DNA of 64,000 bases. It comes from Leptodactylus fallax. Its lineage: Eukaryota > Chordata > Amphibia > Anura > Leptodactylidae. The stretch lies in NCBI GenBank assembly GCA_947044405.1, contig CAMRHE010000206.1:3038001-3102000 (forward strand), given 5' to 3'. Below are positions 1 through 11,700 of this stretch, piece by piece; positions within the stretch are counted from its first letter, which is position 1, and every line of letters begins with the position of its first letter. The translations under genes and the position numbers were made by a program. The notes beneath the pieces are model-generated. The model saw only the letters and a program-made list of their open reading frames with translations, made no database searches and was not told the origin of the DNA.

Positions 1-1188
1 AATTTGCCACCTAACCCTATAACCCTCTGGCGTCATTGCTTATCTTGACTTTGCTTCCCCTGGTTAAGGAAGATATTCCTTCCTTTACTTCCATTTTCAG
101 TCAACTTCATCTACCAGTTTTTACTTTCCCTTTATATTCCTGGTTGAAGTTACAAAAGGGTCGAAACAGTTTTTTTCTTCTGGGTTTTTGGTTCAGGCAA
201 GGTTTTCTTCTTATCTCTTGCTTTCTTATGCAAAGTATCCAGACCTGGACCAAACACATACTCAGACAAATTTTGCTTTAACAAGGGAACCCCAAACCCC
301 ATCTTCAGCCATAATGCATGACAAGTCATATTAGAGAGGATTCATGCTCTAGATGCAACTCTAATGGATTCGGCCAAAGCATCAACCCAGAAAACCAGCG
401 GCTTTTTGAAGAAGTGGAATGGAATATTTATATCTATTTTCTAGCGGTTCCTTCTCTTCGGTGTATTTCTAATTGATCCAACCATCTATTTAAGGATTTG
501 GCTACACACACCTGGCTCTGATATTCATCTGTAATAATGCGGCAAAAGCTTTCCTAGTTTTCTTTAGTACACTATTCACCTTTTTGAGTAGGGGTGGTGA
601 GGGGAAGCATATAGATGTCCGTGCCCGCTGAGGGGGAGACAGTATTCAGGCAGGCACAGAGCGTCAGTTTACATATAGGGTATGGGAGTGGCGGGTACAT
701 TAAGTAACCAGAGACTCATGGAAGGAGTGGGACGCACTGCCGGAATTACTTCTACAGTAAGTGAGTGTGAAGATGCCTGGGATAAACACAGATGGACTAT
801 GTAGTCTTTATCTGCCATGTTTTTATGCTGTTTGTCCATCTCAGTCCGCATAAAAGTAACCCAAAGTATGGAGGGTAAAGGATAACGCGTCAGTGGTAGT
901 TCAGTTATGTTTCTTCTCCAACCAGCTCCAGTTTCCTGGAAACATTTACCAAGCAGCCATGCTCAGCCACCTAAGGGAATTTACTCCCAAACAAGGCCGT
1001 CTGTCCTAATCTTTCTATATCTGCTCACACAAGATGGCATCTCACTAACTGTCTCTGACCTCTCCTCCTCCAACTGTCTGCAGCAGAGGAGACTGCCTTG
1101 CTCCGCTTCCTCTCTCCTGATTTGCCAGCTTCTCCTAAAGAGGAGGAGCAATAAGCATGACCTAACAAGAGTCACAGCTCCCTTTAGC
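1..1188. other. Intergenic, no gene recognised
   Basis: No conserved exon, RNA gene or clear repeat end was recognised. The short open frames have no recognisable domain, and their composition is like the surrounding noncoding DNA. Confidence 0.5.
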
Positions 1189-1315
1189 TAAGGCCCGGTT
1201 CACATCTGCGTTCATGTTTCTGTTCGGGGAGTCCACTTGGGGACCCCCCAAACGGAAACCTATATGCATAAAAAAGCGGTTTACCTGGGAAACCTGCGGA
1301 CCCCATAGACTATAA

Positions 1316-3637
1316 GGCTGTGTTCACACTGAGTTTTTTGGCAGCGGATTTTAATAATAATAATAATAATAATAGTCCTTTAATAGTCCCACAATGGGGA
1401 AATTCAGTGTGTTACAGCAGCAAAGATAAGCAGATACAAATACAAAATGTACAGGAATGTTCCAAGGTGAGAGGCATTACATTAATAGCAGACAGACAGA
1501 TAGGACGTAGCAGAGGAGGGGGGGGGGGGGGGGATTTAACAGGCAGAGAGATATTTCAGTTCTCTGTGTGTAATGATCTCCGCTTAGGTCGGTGTTGGTT
1601 GTACAGCCTAACCGCGGTGGGGAGGAAAGACTTCCGATAGCGCTCCTTCTCACACCTAGGGTGGAGCAGTCGGTCACTGACAGTACTGCTCAGCGCGATC
1701 ACAGTCTCATGCATGGGATGGGACTTCTTCTTCTAAATGGAGCTCACCACGGACAGTATCCTTCTGTCACCCACCACCTGCACTGGGTCCAGTGGGCTCC
1801 CCAGGACAGAGCTGGCCCTTCTAATCAGCTTGTCAAGTTTATTTCTGTCCCTGGTTGATATACTGCTCCCCCAGCAGGCCACTCCAAAGAAGATGGCTGA
1901 TGCCACTACCGAGTTGAAGAAAGTTCTAAGAAGTGCCCCCCGGATTCCAAAGGCTCTCAGTTTCCTAAGCAGGTAGAGCCTGCTGTGGCCCTTCCTGTAC
2001 AGGGCCTCCATATGATCTGCCCAGTCCAGCTTATTATTAAGGAGCAAACCCAGGTACTTAAAGGTGTTCTCGATGCCTGTCCCCAGGATGTCCACTGGTT
2101 TAGGAGGGCTTCTGCCTTTGCGGAAGTCCACCACCATCTCCTTGGTCTTCCCCGCGTTAATCTTCAGGTGGTTCCGGTGGCACCAGTCCACAAAATCCTG
2201 GTTCAGTTCTCTGTACTCCCTGTCATCATCATCTGTGATGAGACCCACTATTGCAGAGTCGTCAGAATACTTCTGTAGGTAGAAGCTGGATGAGTTGCAC
2301 CTAAAATCTGCAGTGTACAGTGTGAAGAGGAAAGGGGCGAGAACCGTACCCTGAGGTGCCCCCCGTATTACAGATCACGGTACCTGACACACAGTCTTGG
2401 GCTCTCACGTATTGAGGTCGATTTGTGAGGTAGTCTAGGATCCAGTTGGAGAGGTGGTGGTCCACTCCAGCAAGGCCCAGCTTGTCCCTCAATAACCTGG
2501 GCTGTATGGTGTTAAAAGCACTGGAGAAGTCAAAGAACATTATTCTCACTGTGTTCCCTGGTTTCTCCAGGTGAGACAGAGCCCTGTGCAGAAGATGGAT
2601 GATGGCATCATCTACCTCAATGCCCGGCCGATAAGCAAACTGGAGGGGGTCCATAGCGGGGCTCACTAGAGGGCGGAGATGTGTGAGAACCAATCTCTCC
2701 AAGATCTTCATCAGGTGGGATGTCAGTGCTACAGGTCTGTAGTCGTTGAGGTCCATAGGGTGGGGTTTCTTTGGAACTGGTACCACACAAGAAGATTTCC
2801 ATAATTCAGGGACTATTTCCTGCCTCAGGCTCATATTATACATATATGTAATTATACCACACAGCTGGTCCCCGCAAGTCTTAATTAGCCTTGCACTGAT
2901 GTCATCTGGCCCTGCGGCTTTCCTCGCCTTGATCTTTTTCATCTCCTTCCTCACCTGGGCCCGTGTGAAGGTCAGACTGTGGCCAGATAAAGACGGATTT
3001 CTGGATTTACTGGTCTGTTGGGAAGTGGCCGCATGGGGAGAAGTCATTGTGGTGGGGGGAGCTGAAGGACATGCTGGGGTGGGAGGAGCTGGTGTGTGAT
3101 CAAATCTGTTGAAGAATAGGTTTAGTTCATTAAGCCAATTAACATCTGCCTCAATCTGGCAGACAGACTGTTTATGACCCGAAATTGACTTAAGCCCCTC
3201 CCAGACCCCCCTTATGTCTTTTCTTTCCATTTGCTTTTCCATTTTTTCTTTATAACTGGCTTTTCCCTGCCTGATTTGATGCCTCAGCTCCTTTTGTACT
3301 TCCCTCCCTTTTGACACGGAATCCACCTCAAAATCCGTCTGAAAAAATTCCTCCCATTCATTTCAATGGGAATCAGTAGCGTTATTTTTCCTCTAGGGTT
3401 TTTTTTCCCCGTTAGCGGAAAAAAAAAGTGACATGACCTATCTTCAGGCGGATTCCGCCCGCGGTGTCCGCGGCTCGAGACTCCCCTCCTGATTAGGCCC
3501 ATTCATCTCGGCCTAATCAAGAGTGGGATGCCGCGACGGAATGCTGATGCACTGCATCGGCATCCCGTCATGACAGACCGCGGCGAAAATTCCGGCGGCA
3601 GAAAATTATTTTCATTTTCCGACGTGTGCACACACCC
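1316..3637. mobile_element. Harbinger-type MITE B nested in MITE A
   Basis: The element starts GGCTGTGTTCACAC after TAA (1313-1315) and ends GTGTGCACACACCC before TAA (3638-3640), so the target duplication is an exact TAA. The body is imperfectly palindromic. It lies within MITE A and is interrupted by the LINE fragment at about 1353-3308. Confidence 0.6.
1353..3308 (-). mobile_element. 5'-truncated L2/CR1-type LINE, reverse transcriptase remnant
   Basis: On the minus strand two adjacent frames encode one reverse transcriptase: 3308 down to about 2360, then about 2359 down to 1733. The first contains the region linking endonuclease to RT, then KARKAAGPDDIS, DYRPVALTS and FFDFSSAFNTIQP. The second contains GAPQGTVLAPF, the catalytic YSDDSAIVG and a C-terminal thumb with HLKINAGKTKEMVVDF. 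These motifs are typical of Jockey-superfamily LINEs (L2/CR1/Rex1). The frame breaks once at a 6-base C run (2359-2364). The endonuclease is missing, consistent with 5' truncation. The 3' end carries an ATT-type microsatellite at 1353-1373. It is inactive as given; the exact clade was not resolved. Confidence 0.85.
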
Positions 3638-3864
3638 TAATGGGGTCCGTGTGGTTTCCGCACGAAGCAAGCGGAGAGGAAAGTGCTGTAAGCTGCACTT
3701 TTCTCTCCGCATGTTTCGTGCAGAAACTGAGCGGAAACCACACGGACCCCATGGGTCTATGGGGTCCGTGGGTTTCCCAGGTAAACCGCTTTTTTATGCG
3801 TATAGGTTTCCGTTCGGGGGAGTCCGCTTGGGGAAACACATACGCAGATGTGAACAGGGCCTAC

Positions 3865-5114
3865 GTTTGGTTGTGCTGCACTATAACTGAAGAGAATAGA
3901 ACACAAACATAAGCAATAAATAAACAGAGATTAAAATAATCAAAAGCAGATACATCTGAAACATCATCAAACCTGAAAAATACCAGACATTAAGTCTAAT
4001 GGGATTTTATAATAAATATGAATATAATAAAAACCATAAAACAATAAAGACATGTTACTATCTGTAGACCTGTATCTATTGCTTTGATGTTCTGTTACAA
4101 ACCAACTACTAGGTGGCACCAAGGTACATCTGATAGCGGACGGAAATCCCAATTGACTTTGCAAGCCATAAGGAAAGTGAAGGAGAGCATTGAGTGCTCA
4201 GTTTGGTTTTTAAGTTGCCATCCTTTATCAAGATATAAAAAAATATGCTACAAATTGAAACCATACACATTACATAATAACATGTTCAAGAAAAAGTGGT
4301 AATTATTATATTGGTTTTATTATTTTCTTGCAAACATATTTGGGGGTAGATGCAACATACCAACATTATTATTACAAAGTACAGAATGCATGGAGATCCT
4401 AGGAGATAATGTCAAATAACTTCAAGTGTGTGTTCACCTTTGGTAAATCTAGATGAAGATATGAGAGAATAAAGGGAATATGGGCTAAATGGAATTAGTA
4501 ACCTACAGTTTCCCAGTAGATTGTAGTTATTTCTGATCAGTGTTGGGTTGGGGTGGCTAGGGCCCACCACTAAAATTCTATCTAGGGGCTCACTACAGCT
4601 ACACACAGATATTGCCTGACACTAATTCGCTAATTCCTAAAACGTCGCCAACATAAATGTATTTTTCAGTAGTAGCTTTTGCCTAGCTCTTCTCTCTAAT
4701 CTTTGCTATCCTGGGGTCCTGTCAGTAGTCTGCTGCCAGGCTCTTTTCTTGAACTAGGGTCTTCTTAGCATGGCGAGTCTGAAATATATGCCCACACAGC
4801 TGCAGACCTCAGGCAGCAGAAAGACACTGCAAGCTGATATTTGGTTATTGGGGCCCTGTGATTTAGAAGATGGGGCCCATTAAAGCTGCCCAGTGTCTCT
4901 ACAGTAGTTTCTTAGATACCCAGTATAATCTGTGCAGTATATTATACCAAGACATAGTTTGTTGAGATGCTGTATGATGAGTATCTGTATAAAGTACTAT
5001 GAGTGTACTGTGCCATACCAGGGTGAGCATGGGTCCTCCAGGGGAATTACCTGTTCACCTGTGGGCCTGTCTGAGCCTGCTTGTTATATTGAAGCGAAAA
5101 GTTAGGTGTATTGT
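3865..5114. other. Intergenic, no gene recognised
   Basis: AT-rich DNA downstream of the PLAAT gene on the minus strand. I see no exon, RNA gene or clean transposon end. Confidence 0.5.
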
Positions 5115-5120
5115 TTTATT
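5115..5120 (-). terminator. Polyadenylation signal of the PLAAT-like gene
   Basis: AATAAA on the minus strand, about 130 bases past the stop codon at 5252. It is the first canonical signal I found downstream. Confidence 0.55.
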
Positions 5121-5251
5121 TTTTGTGAGTATAGGTCCATCTGTGATAACCCATCAGTGATACTTTTTAGGAAAACTTACAATTACACAATGTTAAGCTA
5201 AGAATAAGAAATGAAAAAAAAAATTTTTTTTCATTACAACTGTCTTAAACT

Positions 5252-5794
5252 TCAAGGATTTTCATCTGCTTGATTCGATGACTCAGCACCAGACCTGATA
5301 TATCCAATAACACTGGAAGCTCCAGCAGCTGATGCTGACCCTAACCAGGACAATCCAGTGGCCACTGCTGACCCTACAACAGATGAACTGGATGAAACAG
5401 AAGATCCCAGTTGCATAACAGTACGAGCTGTGGCCTCCTCTGCTTCTCCAGATTGTGCAGCTAAAGACTCTGCCAATGGAGTTATACGGTCAGCAGCAGT
5501 CAACACCACAGTGCCTGACCCAGCACATATGGCATCTACTGTAGATGCTATTACTGGAGCCAGTGTTTGTGCCCCAATGGAGAGCATGTTCCCAAAAGCT
5601 GCTACACCCTTCCCAGCAGCAGTGCCTACTACATCGGACATTGCTGTCAGCCCCTGACCTGCAAGATCAACTCCTTTAGCTGCAACTGATCCCACAATTT
5701 CAGAATTTGAGCTTATAGTTGAACCCATGACTTTGACTCCTTTAGCAGCAGCAACTGCGATTTCTCCTGGAATTGGCATCAAATTCCTAATTAT
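5252..5794 (-). CDS. PLAAT-like gene, exon 4 (C-terminal repeat extension)
   Basis: Follows acceptor AATTTACAG and is in phase 0 with exon 3. It has 180 codons plus stop. It encodes at least four degenerate units of about 22 residues, such as EIVGSVAAKGVDLAGQGL and DVVGTAAGKGVAAFGNML, then a Ser-rich stretch and another VVGSAVATGLSWLG unit. Predicted behaviour is amphipathic or membrane-associating; the function is unknown. Confidence 0.8.
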   Translation of the reverse strand: MIRNLMPIPGEIAVAAAKGVKVMGSTISSNSEIVGSVAAKGVDLAGQGLTAMSDVVGTAAGKGVAAFGNMLSIGAQTLAPVIASTVDAICAGSGTVVLTAADRITPLAESLAAQSGEAEEATARTVMQLGSSVSSSSSVVGSAVATGLSWLGSASAAGASSVIGYIRSGAESSNQADENP

Positions 5795-8700
5795 CTGTAA
5801 ATTAGATAATAGACTAATCAATTATATAATTAACAGGTAAGAAATAGCCAATACTCAATAGATCATGTCATAAAATACTCATAATTATGTAATTATACAA
5901 ATGGAAACATTAAAGTGTATCTCTAGTTATAAACAACTTTTCATCCGTCTTTAACAACCTGACATAATATTGTTACACTATTTCACCCACACAATGGCAT
6001 AAAAATAATGCGAACATCGCTATTTTTGTTTATCCAAAAAGTCGCTTGAACCCTAAAATGATACCAATGAAAACTACGTAATCCCATAAATAAAAAAAAA
6101 TTCATACTCACCTGTCCCCGATGCTCCGGTGTCCTACTGGCACGTTCCGGTTCTTCTGCTCAATGGGTCACTTCCGGAGTTCTGCTGATTGGCCTCAGCG
6201 GTCACATGACGGGTGAGGCCAATCAGCAGCCTCAGCAGGCCTCAGGAAGAGACTCGTGATGTCACAGGTAGTGACATCGCATACTCTTCGCTGATTGGCC
6301 TCAGCCGTCACGTGACCATTGAGGCCAATCAGCGGAACTCCAGAAGAGAGCCGTTGAGCAGAAGAACCGTAACGTGCCAGGATGACACCGATGCATCGGT
6401 GACAGGTGAGTATGAATTTTTTTTTTAATTTTTTCACTGCCCCCGGCTGAATTAAAAGTTAAAGTGGTTGTCCATTTTTGCCAGGACAACCCCTTTAAGG
6501 TAAAAATAGGGGGTTAAGAGGAATGCCAGTAGATTCATTTCCAGGACACTTACCTCAGCAATACATTATAATTGTAAAACACTGTCAAACCTGCACTGTG
6601 ATTGGTTGCAACAAGATCAAAATTTTCATGTTTTATGCAATAAATTGGGGAAGATTTTTATAGAAATTATATACTAATAAGTTGGCTCATACTTACAAGA
6701 TCCAGGTTTGCACTCCCATATTTTAGTTCAAGGACAAAGTGTCTGCAGCAGGAGCCATACGGTTTGCTTTTACCCACAATTTGCAGGGCTGATCTGACCA
6801 CTTCCTCCTTGGTTATGGGGATAAGTCCCGCGCTGTAAATATTGTTCACTTTGATTACACAGCCTTTTGCCTCAGCTTCCAATGGGCATTTATCAACCAC
6901 TGAGCATCCATGAACTGAGTCATCACCAATACCCACAATACTGCCTGAGGATCAATTGTATATTATCTTAATAAGTGTCCTATAATTGACAAATATATAA
7001 AAGCAGTATATTTAGCAGCAGACAAATAGCAGTGTGACTTGGCTGAGTCTTACCAGAGCCACAGTCAACTGAAATTTTGCATTGTTCAGGTATCACAGAC
7101 TCATCGGGGGGAAATTACCAACCCATCTATACCAGTTTTCTTGTTAATGTGCATCTTAGGCACCGACCAAAGATATGCCACTTACCCTGTCCTGTGCCTT
7201 CCTCGCCATTTTCTGCGAAAGTGGGTAGAGTGAGACGGAGAATCGGCCTGACATATTTATTATAACTCACTCCAGAAACCTGGCATGAGTTGCATACAAA
7301 TGCCAGTTCCTGACTAGCAAAGACTTCCAATTTGCTCACAGGTGTGCGTGTGATTAAGAGGCCTTGTGCCTGTCTGGGCCTTTACTTAGGCTGACATAGG
7401 AAACACAAGTTTTAATAAATTCCCCTCCTTAACCCCTTCCCAACATCAGCTGTACTATTTTGCCTGTAATCTGAAAAAAAAACTCTTGAGATTTTCTGCT
7501 CACAAAATACAGTCAGTGGAGTGTTGTTAATCTGATAAAAATATTTTCTTAAGTGTTTTTTTCTTTTGCTGTGCATATATAGAATTGCAGTCTGCGCTAA
7601 TCTATAAAAAAAAAAAACCTCTGTTATCTAAAGCTGACTTTTCTTGAAATACTTGTTTGTTAAAAAAAACAAAAAAAAAAACAAAAAATAAAGCCATTTA
7701 TACAGTGTCATAATTGTTGCCAATCACTATAATTAAGCAGTGTTTTCAGTAAAAAAAAAAAAAAAAAAAAGACTGGAAAAAAACAGGGCAGGAAAGACAA
7801 AAGATGGGGACTGAGGAAACACGCGTGCAAGTACTAACAATAGGAATGTGAGTGGCAACAATTTAAATGTTAAAATACGTAAAAGCACAGTGTATGGTTA
7901 AATATAACTTAGGCTGTGTTTACCTTAGAGAACTAGAATTTGGATAGGTTCCTAGAAGCCCTAAGAGTTTTCTACACCAGTGGTTCTCAACCTTTTCAAG
8001 CGAAGTACCCCCTGGTGGGAAAATGTCCCTCCAAAGTATCGGTCACATATTAATACAATAAGGCTTTTTTTTTTAGCTTTCGTCAACAATTATGTAAAGG
8101 TCCCCTCAGTGCCCCCACATGTAGTATAATGTCCCATGGTGGCCCCTCCATACAGTATAATGTCCCATAGTGCACCCTCCATACAGTATTATGTCCCATA
8201 GTGGCCCCTCCATACAGTACAATGTCCCATAGTGCACCCTCCATACAGTATTATGTCCCATAGTGGCCCCTCCATACAGTACAATGTACTTGAGTGGCCC
8301 CGCCTTGCAGTATAATGTACATGAGTGGCCCTTTCACAGTATAATGTTTTTAAATGGACCTCCCTGCAGTATAATGTCCCTGAGTGGCCCCTAAATTAAT
8401 AAAATCCCACATAGGGAGTTTCTTACAATATCGGGATCGGCCAAACCCTCAATTTTCTTGGGTTCAGCCGAACCCGATATTGTGGGGGGTTTGTCACACA
8501 CGAACTACAATGATCTATGCTACCTGATCCACGTGACTCCCTGACGTCATTTCTGTAGACCGGTGGAACACGAGGAGCAGCGCCAGAACTGAGGCAGGTA
8601 AGTAACACACTTTTTAAGTTTGATCACCTCATCGCGGCCTCTGCTAACAGACACGCAGAGTCTAATTGTAGTTCTTGGGTGACAAACCCCACGAACTACC

Positions 8701-11700
8701 ATTGGTGGGGGACTCTCACCACGGCGCATACCCCTGGGGCCTTGAGAACCACTGTTCTACTCTATGTTTTAATCCATTATATGGCATGGTTCATAATGAA
8801 CTTGTTCAACCCCTGAAACAAATCTTAAGAGGTTTGTCCATCTTTAATTAGAACATATAATCAATAATAGTGCAGGTAGGTCATAAACTGCTGAAGTGAA
8901 ACAAAGATAATAATCTTTTTATGGGCATGCAAATTAGCCTGCAAGTACACCAGGGGCGGGGCCTGATTTGCCTACAGATATCCACGAAGGCTATGAATCT
9001 CAAGCCTTTCCCTGTGTCAGCTGTCTGTAGGTAAATTGAGCCTGCCCCTGGTGCACCATACAGTAAAGGTATGTTTCTGCTCCTGTAAAGACACTGTTTA
9101 TTGGTTTGGGTCTGATAGACTCCATTTACAGGAAATGGCTGTGATAACATTGAGAACACCGCTAAGAAGTGATCTCTACAGAACAGGAAATGTCAGCCTA
9201 TTAGGCTCAGTGGCCATAGTGAAACTACTTGCATCCTGAACGCATTATTACTGATTTGGTTGTTAACCCCTTAACCCCTCTCCATACACGGCGGATACCA
9301 GTTGTATAATACAGCCAGGACCTGCCACTAACAGCTGCGATCGGTGCTGACTCCGATCATATCTGTTAACACTTTAGATGCTGCGGTTAAACACAACCAT
9401 GGCATCTAAAGTGCGCAGGCGCCATGGGCGCCGCTATCTTTGACCGATCGCTGCCCTCTGGATCGTCATCGAAGAGCAGCAATTGGTTGCCATGACAGCC
9501 GGGAGCCTATTGAAGGTTCCCAGGCTTGTCACTAGTATGGTTCTATTACACACTGCCATATGCATCAAAATCCCGTGCGTGTGCGTGTATTAATCGAATC
9601 AACATGGCGGGCGGAGCATGTGCACTTGGCTCTGCCCGAACCCGAAGTGGCAGAGCTAACTGCGCATGCGCGGGATTTTCGATCCCGAAGATAAGAACGT
9701 TGGCTGCTGACGCAGCAAAGAGGCAGGGAAAGAAGCAGGGGGCGTCAAGAATAAAACAAAGCGGCGGCATTGCGGGGGATGACGAAGCTGTGTTCGGAGC
9801 ACAGGGGGTAGGAGGTAGGAGATGAATAGCCGTTATAAAGTGGTGTCAATTAAAAAATGATATATGCAGTGATAGACTCCCTTTAAGGGAATGTCTACCC
9901 AAAACTGAAAACAGTGGTGTTTACAGGATTAACAAGGTGCATGGCTTAAATTAAAAAGGGTTGTGGCTTATGATGCAACAATGTGGGCCAAATTTTTGTT
10001 GTAAAATTGGAAATTAAGTCAAATAATATGGGGTATAAACTCAACCTAGACCGTCTAGAGATGCACCAGATTCATCATCCAGCATCAGTCACTGTGATGA
10101 ATTTTAAGACTATTCATAGTTTGCACTGTCTGACTATTAGTAAATGTGGGCCAATGACTGCTGACATCAGCCACAGTCTTCTCTGCATGGTCCAGTCTGC
10201 TGTCCTCCATGCCTGCAGCAAGGGAATGGGAGTGGTGTCGTAACATATCGTCTTGCTCTCACTTTCATCCATGTGCGAAAGTAAAAATAACATGACTGTG
10301 AATGAACAACAATACCTTCCATAAAATTCCCTGCTCTACCTGTTTTTACTGGATAATTATTTACCTATAACATAATAAATTTGACCCATGCCATGAATTA
10401 CTCTTTTGATCTATTTTGCTTACTGTAACAATTACACTTAGGACACAGTTATTCCACAGTTCAGATAATACCTGTTATATGCACAATATTTCCATCTCCT
10501 ACATATATCGCCCAATGCCGGTGCCCAGGTTGGAGAATCTCAATAATATCTCCATCATTCAGAGTGCAGCCCTGTTAGAGGGAAACATAATGTTTAGTCT
10601 ATATATTATTTCTCTTATAGGGATTACTAGAAATCAGTGAATCGATTTGTAACAAGCCGGGTTCATCCCGAATATTCCAAATTGTTTGGTTTTTAATGAA
10701 ACTGAACAAATAGCGATTTGCTTCAGAAAGACAAAAATGGCCACACTATGAGAATATGGCCACTGCCACGTGTTAGACCAAGAAATACGGAGCAGACAAT
10801 GTCATGTGTGCAGTGAATTCACATATCACATGATAGCAACATATAATAACAGCCTCTCAGTCAATAGATAGTGGCAGGTGGACCTTACAGTGCTGATGTC
10901 ATATACATTATATGGAGTTATAATTATAGGAGTACTTAGAGAATCAAGCAATATACACAGGCAAATTAGTAGTGCTAGAATATGTATACACATATGTAAT
11001 TCTAGATATACATCACACACTGTAGTACAGTACAGTAGTAGAGGTGGCCATGGTATTACTAGTAGTGCCACCTTCACTAATGTAAAAAACAAATCTCTGT
11101 TGTTTTAGTGGGTTTTTTTGGTGTGTTAGCCAATATAGTCTAGCCTGCTCTAATCTTAAAAAAAAAACATTTTGGAATTTCATGTAGTTTTTTTTTCTGC
11201 TCTGGTCTGGTGTCTGCCCCATACACAGTGTGAAGGAACATTGTTGTTAATCTGAACAAAATATTTTAAACGTCTCTCTGTATGCGCTAGTGCAGTGATG
11301 GCGAACCTTTTAGAGGCCGAGTGCCCAAACTGCTACTCAAAGCCCACTAAATTATTGCAAAGTGCCAACACGGCAACACCTTAAATTAACCTGCCTCCCC
11401 TGCATCCCCCATTCCCCCCTCTTGCATGCAGCCTGCACCCCGCATCTCTCCCCCCCACACTACACCCTGGACCCCACATCTCCCCCCTACACTACGCCCT
11501 GCACCCCACATCTCCCCCACACTACACCCTGCACCCCACATCTCCCCCCCACTCTACACACTGCACCCATCTTCCCCCCCACACTACACCCTGCACCCCA
11601 CATCTCTCCCTCCACACTACACCCTGCACCCCACATCTCCCCCCCACACTACAGCCCACATCTCTCCCCCCACTCTACACCCTGCACCCCACATCTCTCC

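Larger units (their letters stand above)
1192..3861. mobile_element. Harbinger-type MITE A (interrupted outer element)
   Basis: The left end GGCCCGGTTCACATCTGCG follows a TAA. The right end, near 3840-3861, is its inverted complement (CGCAGATGTGAACAGGGCC) followed by TAC. The inner parts also mirror each other: the GGTTTACCTGGGAAACC block near 1280 matches the block near 3770 in inverted orientation. A 3-bp TAA-like target duplication and GGCCC termini fit PIF/Harbinger-derived MITEs. The same family occurs at 41.1-41.4 and 44.95-45.67 kb. It is split by MITE B, which itself holds a LINE fragment. Confidence 0.65.
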
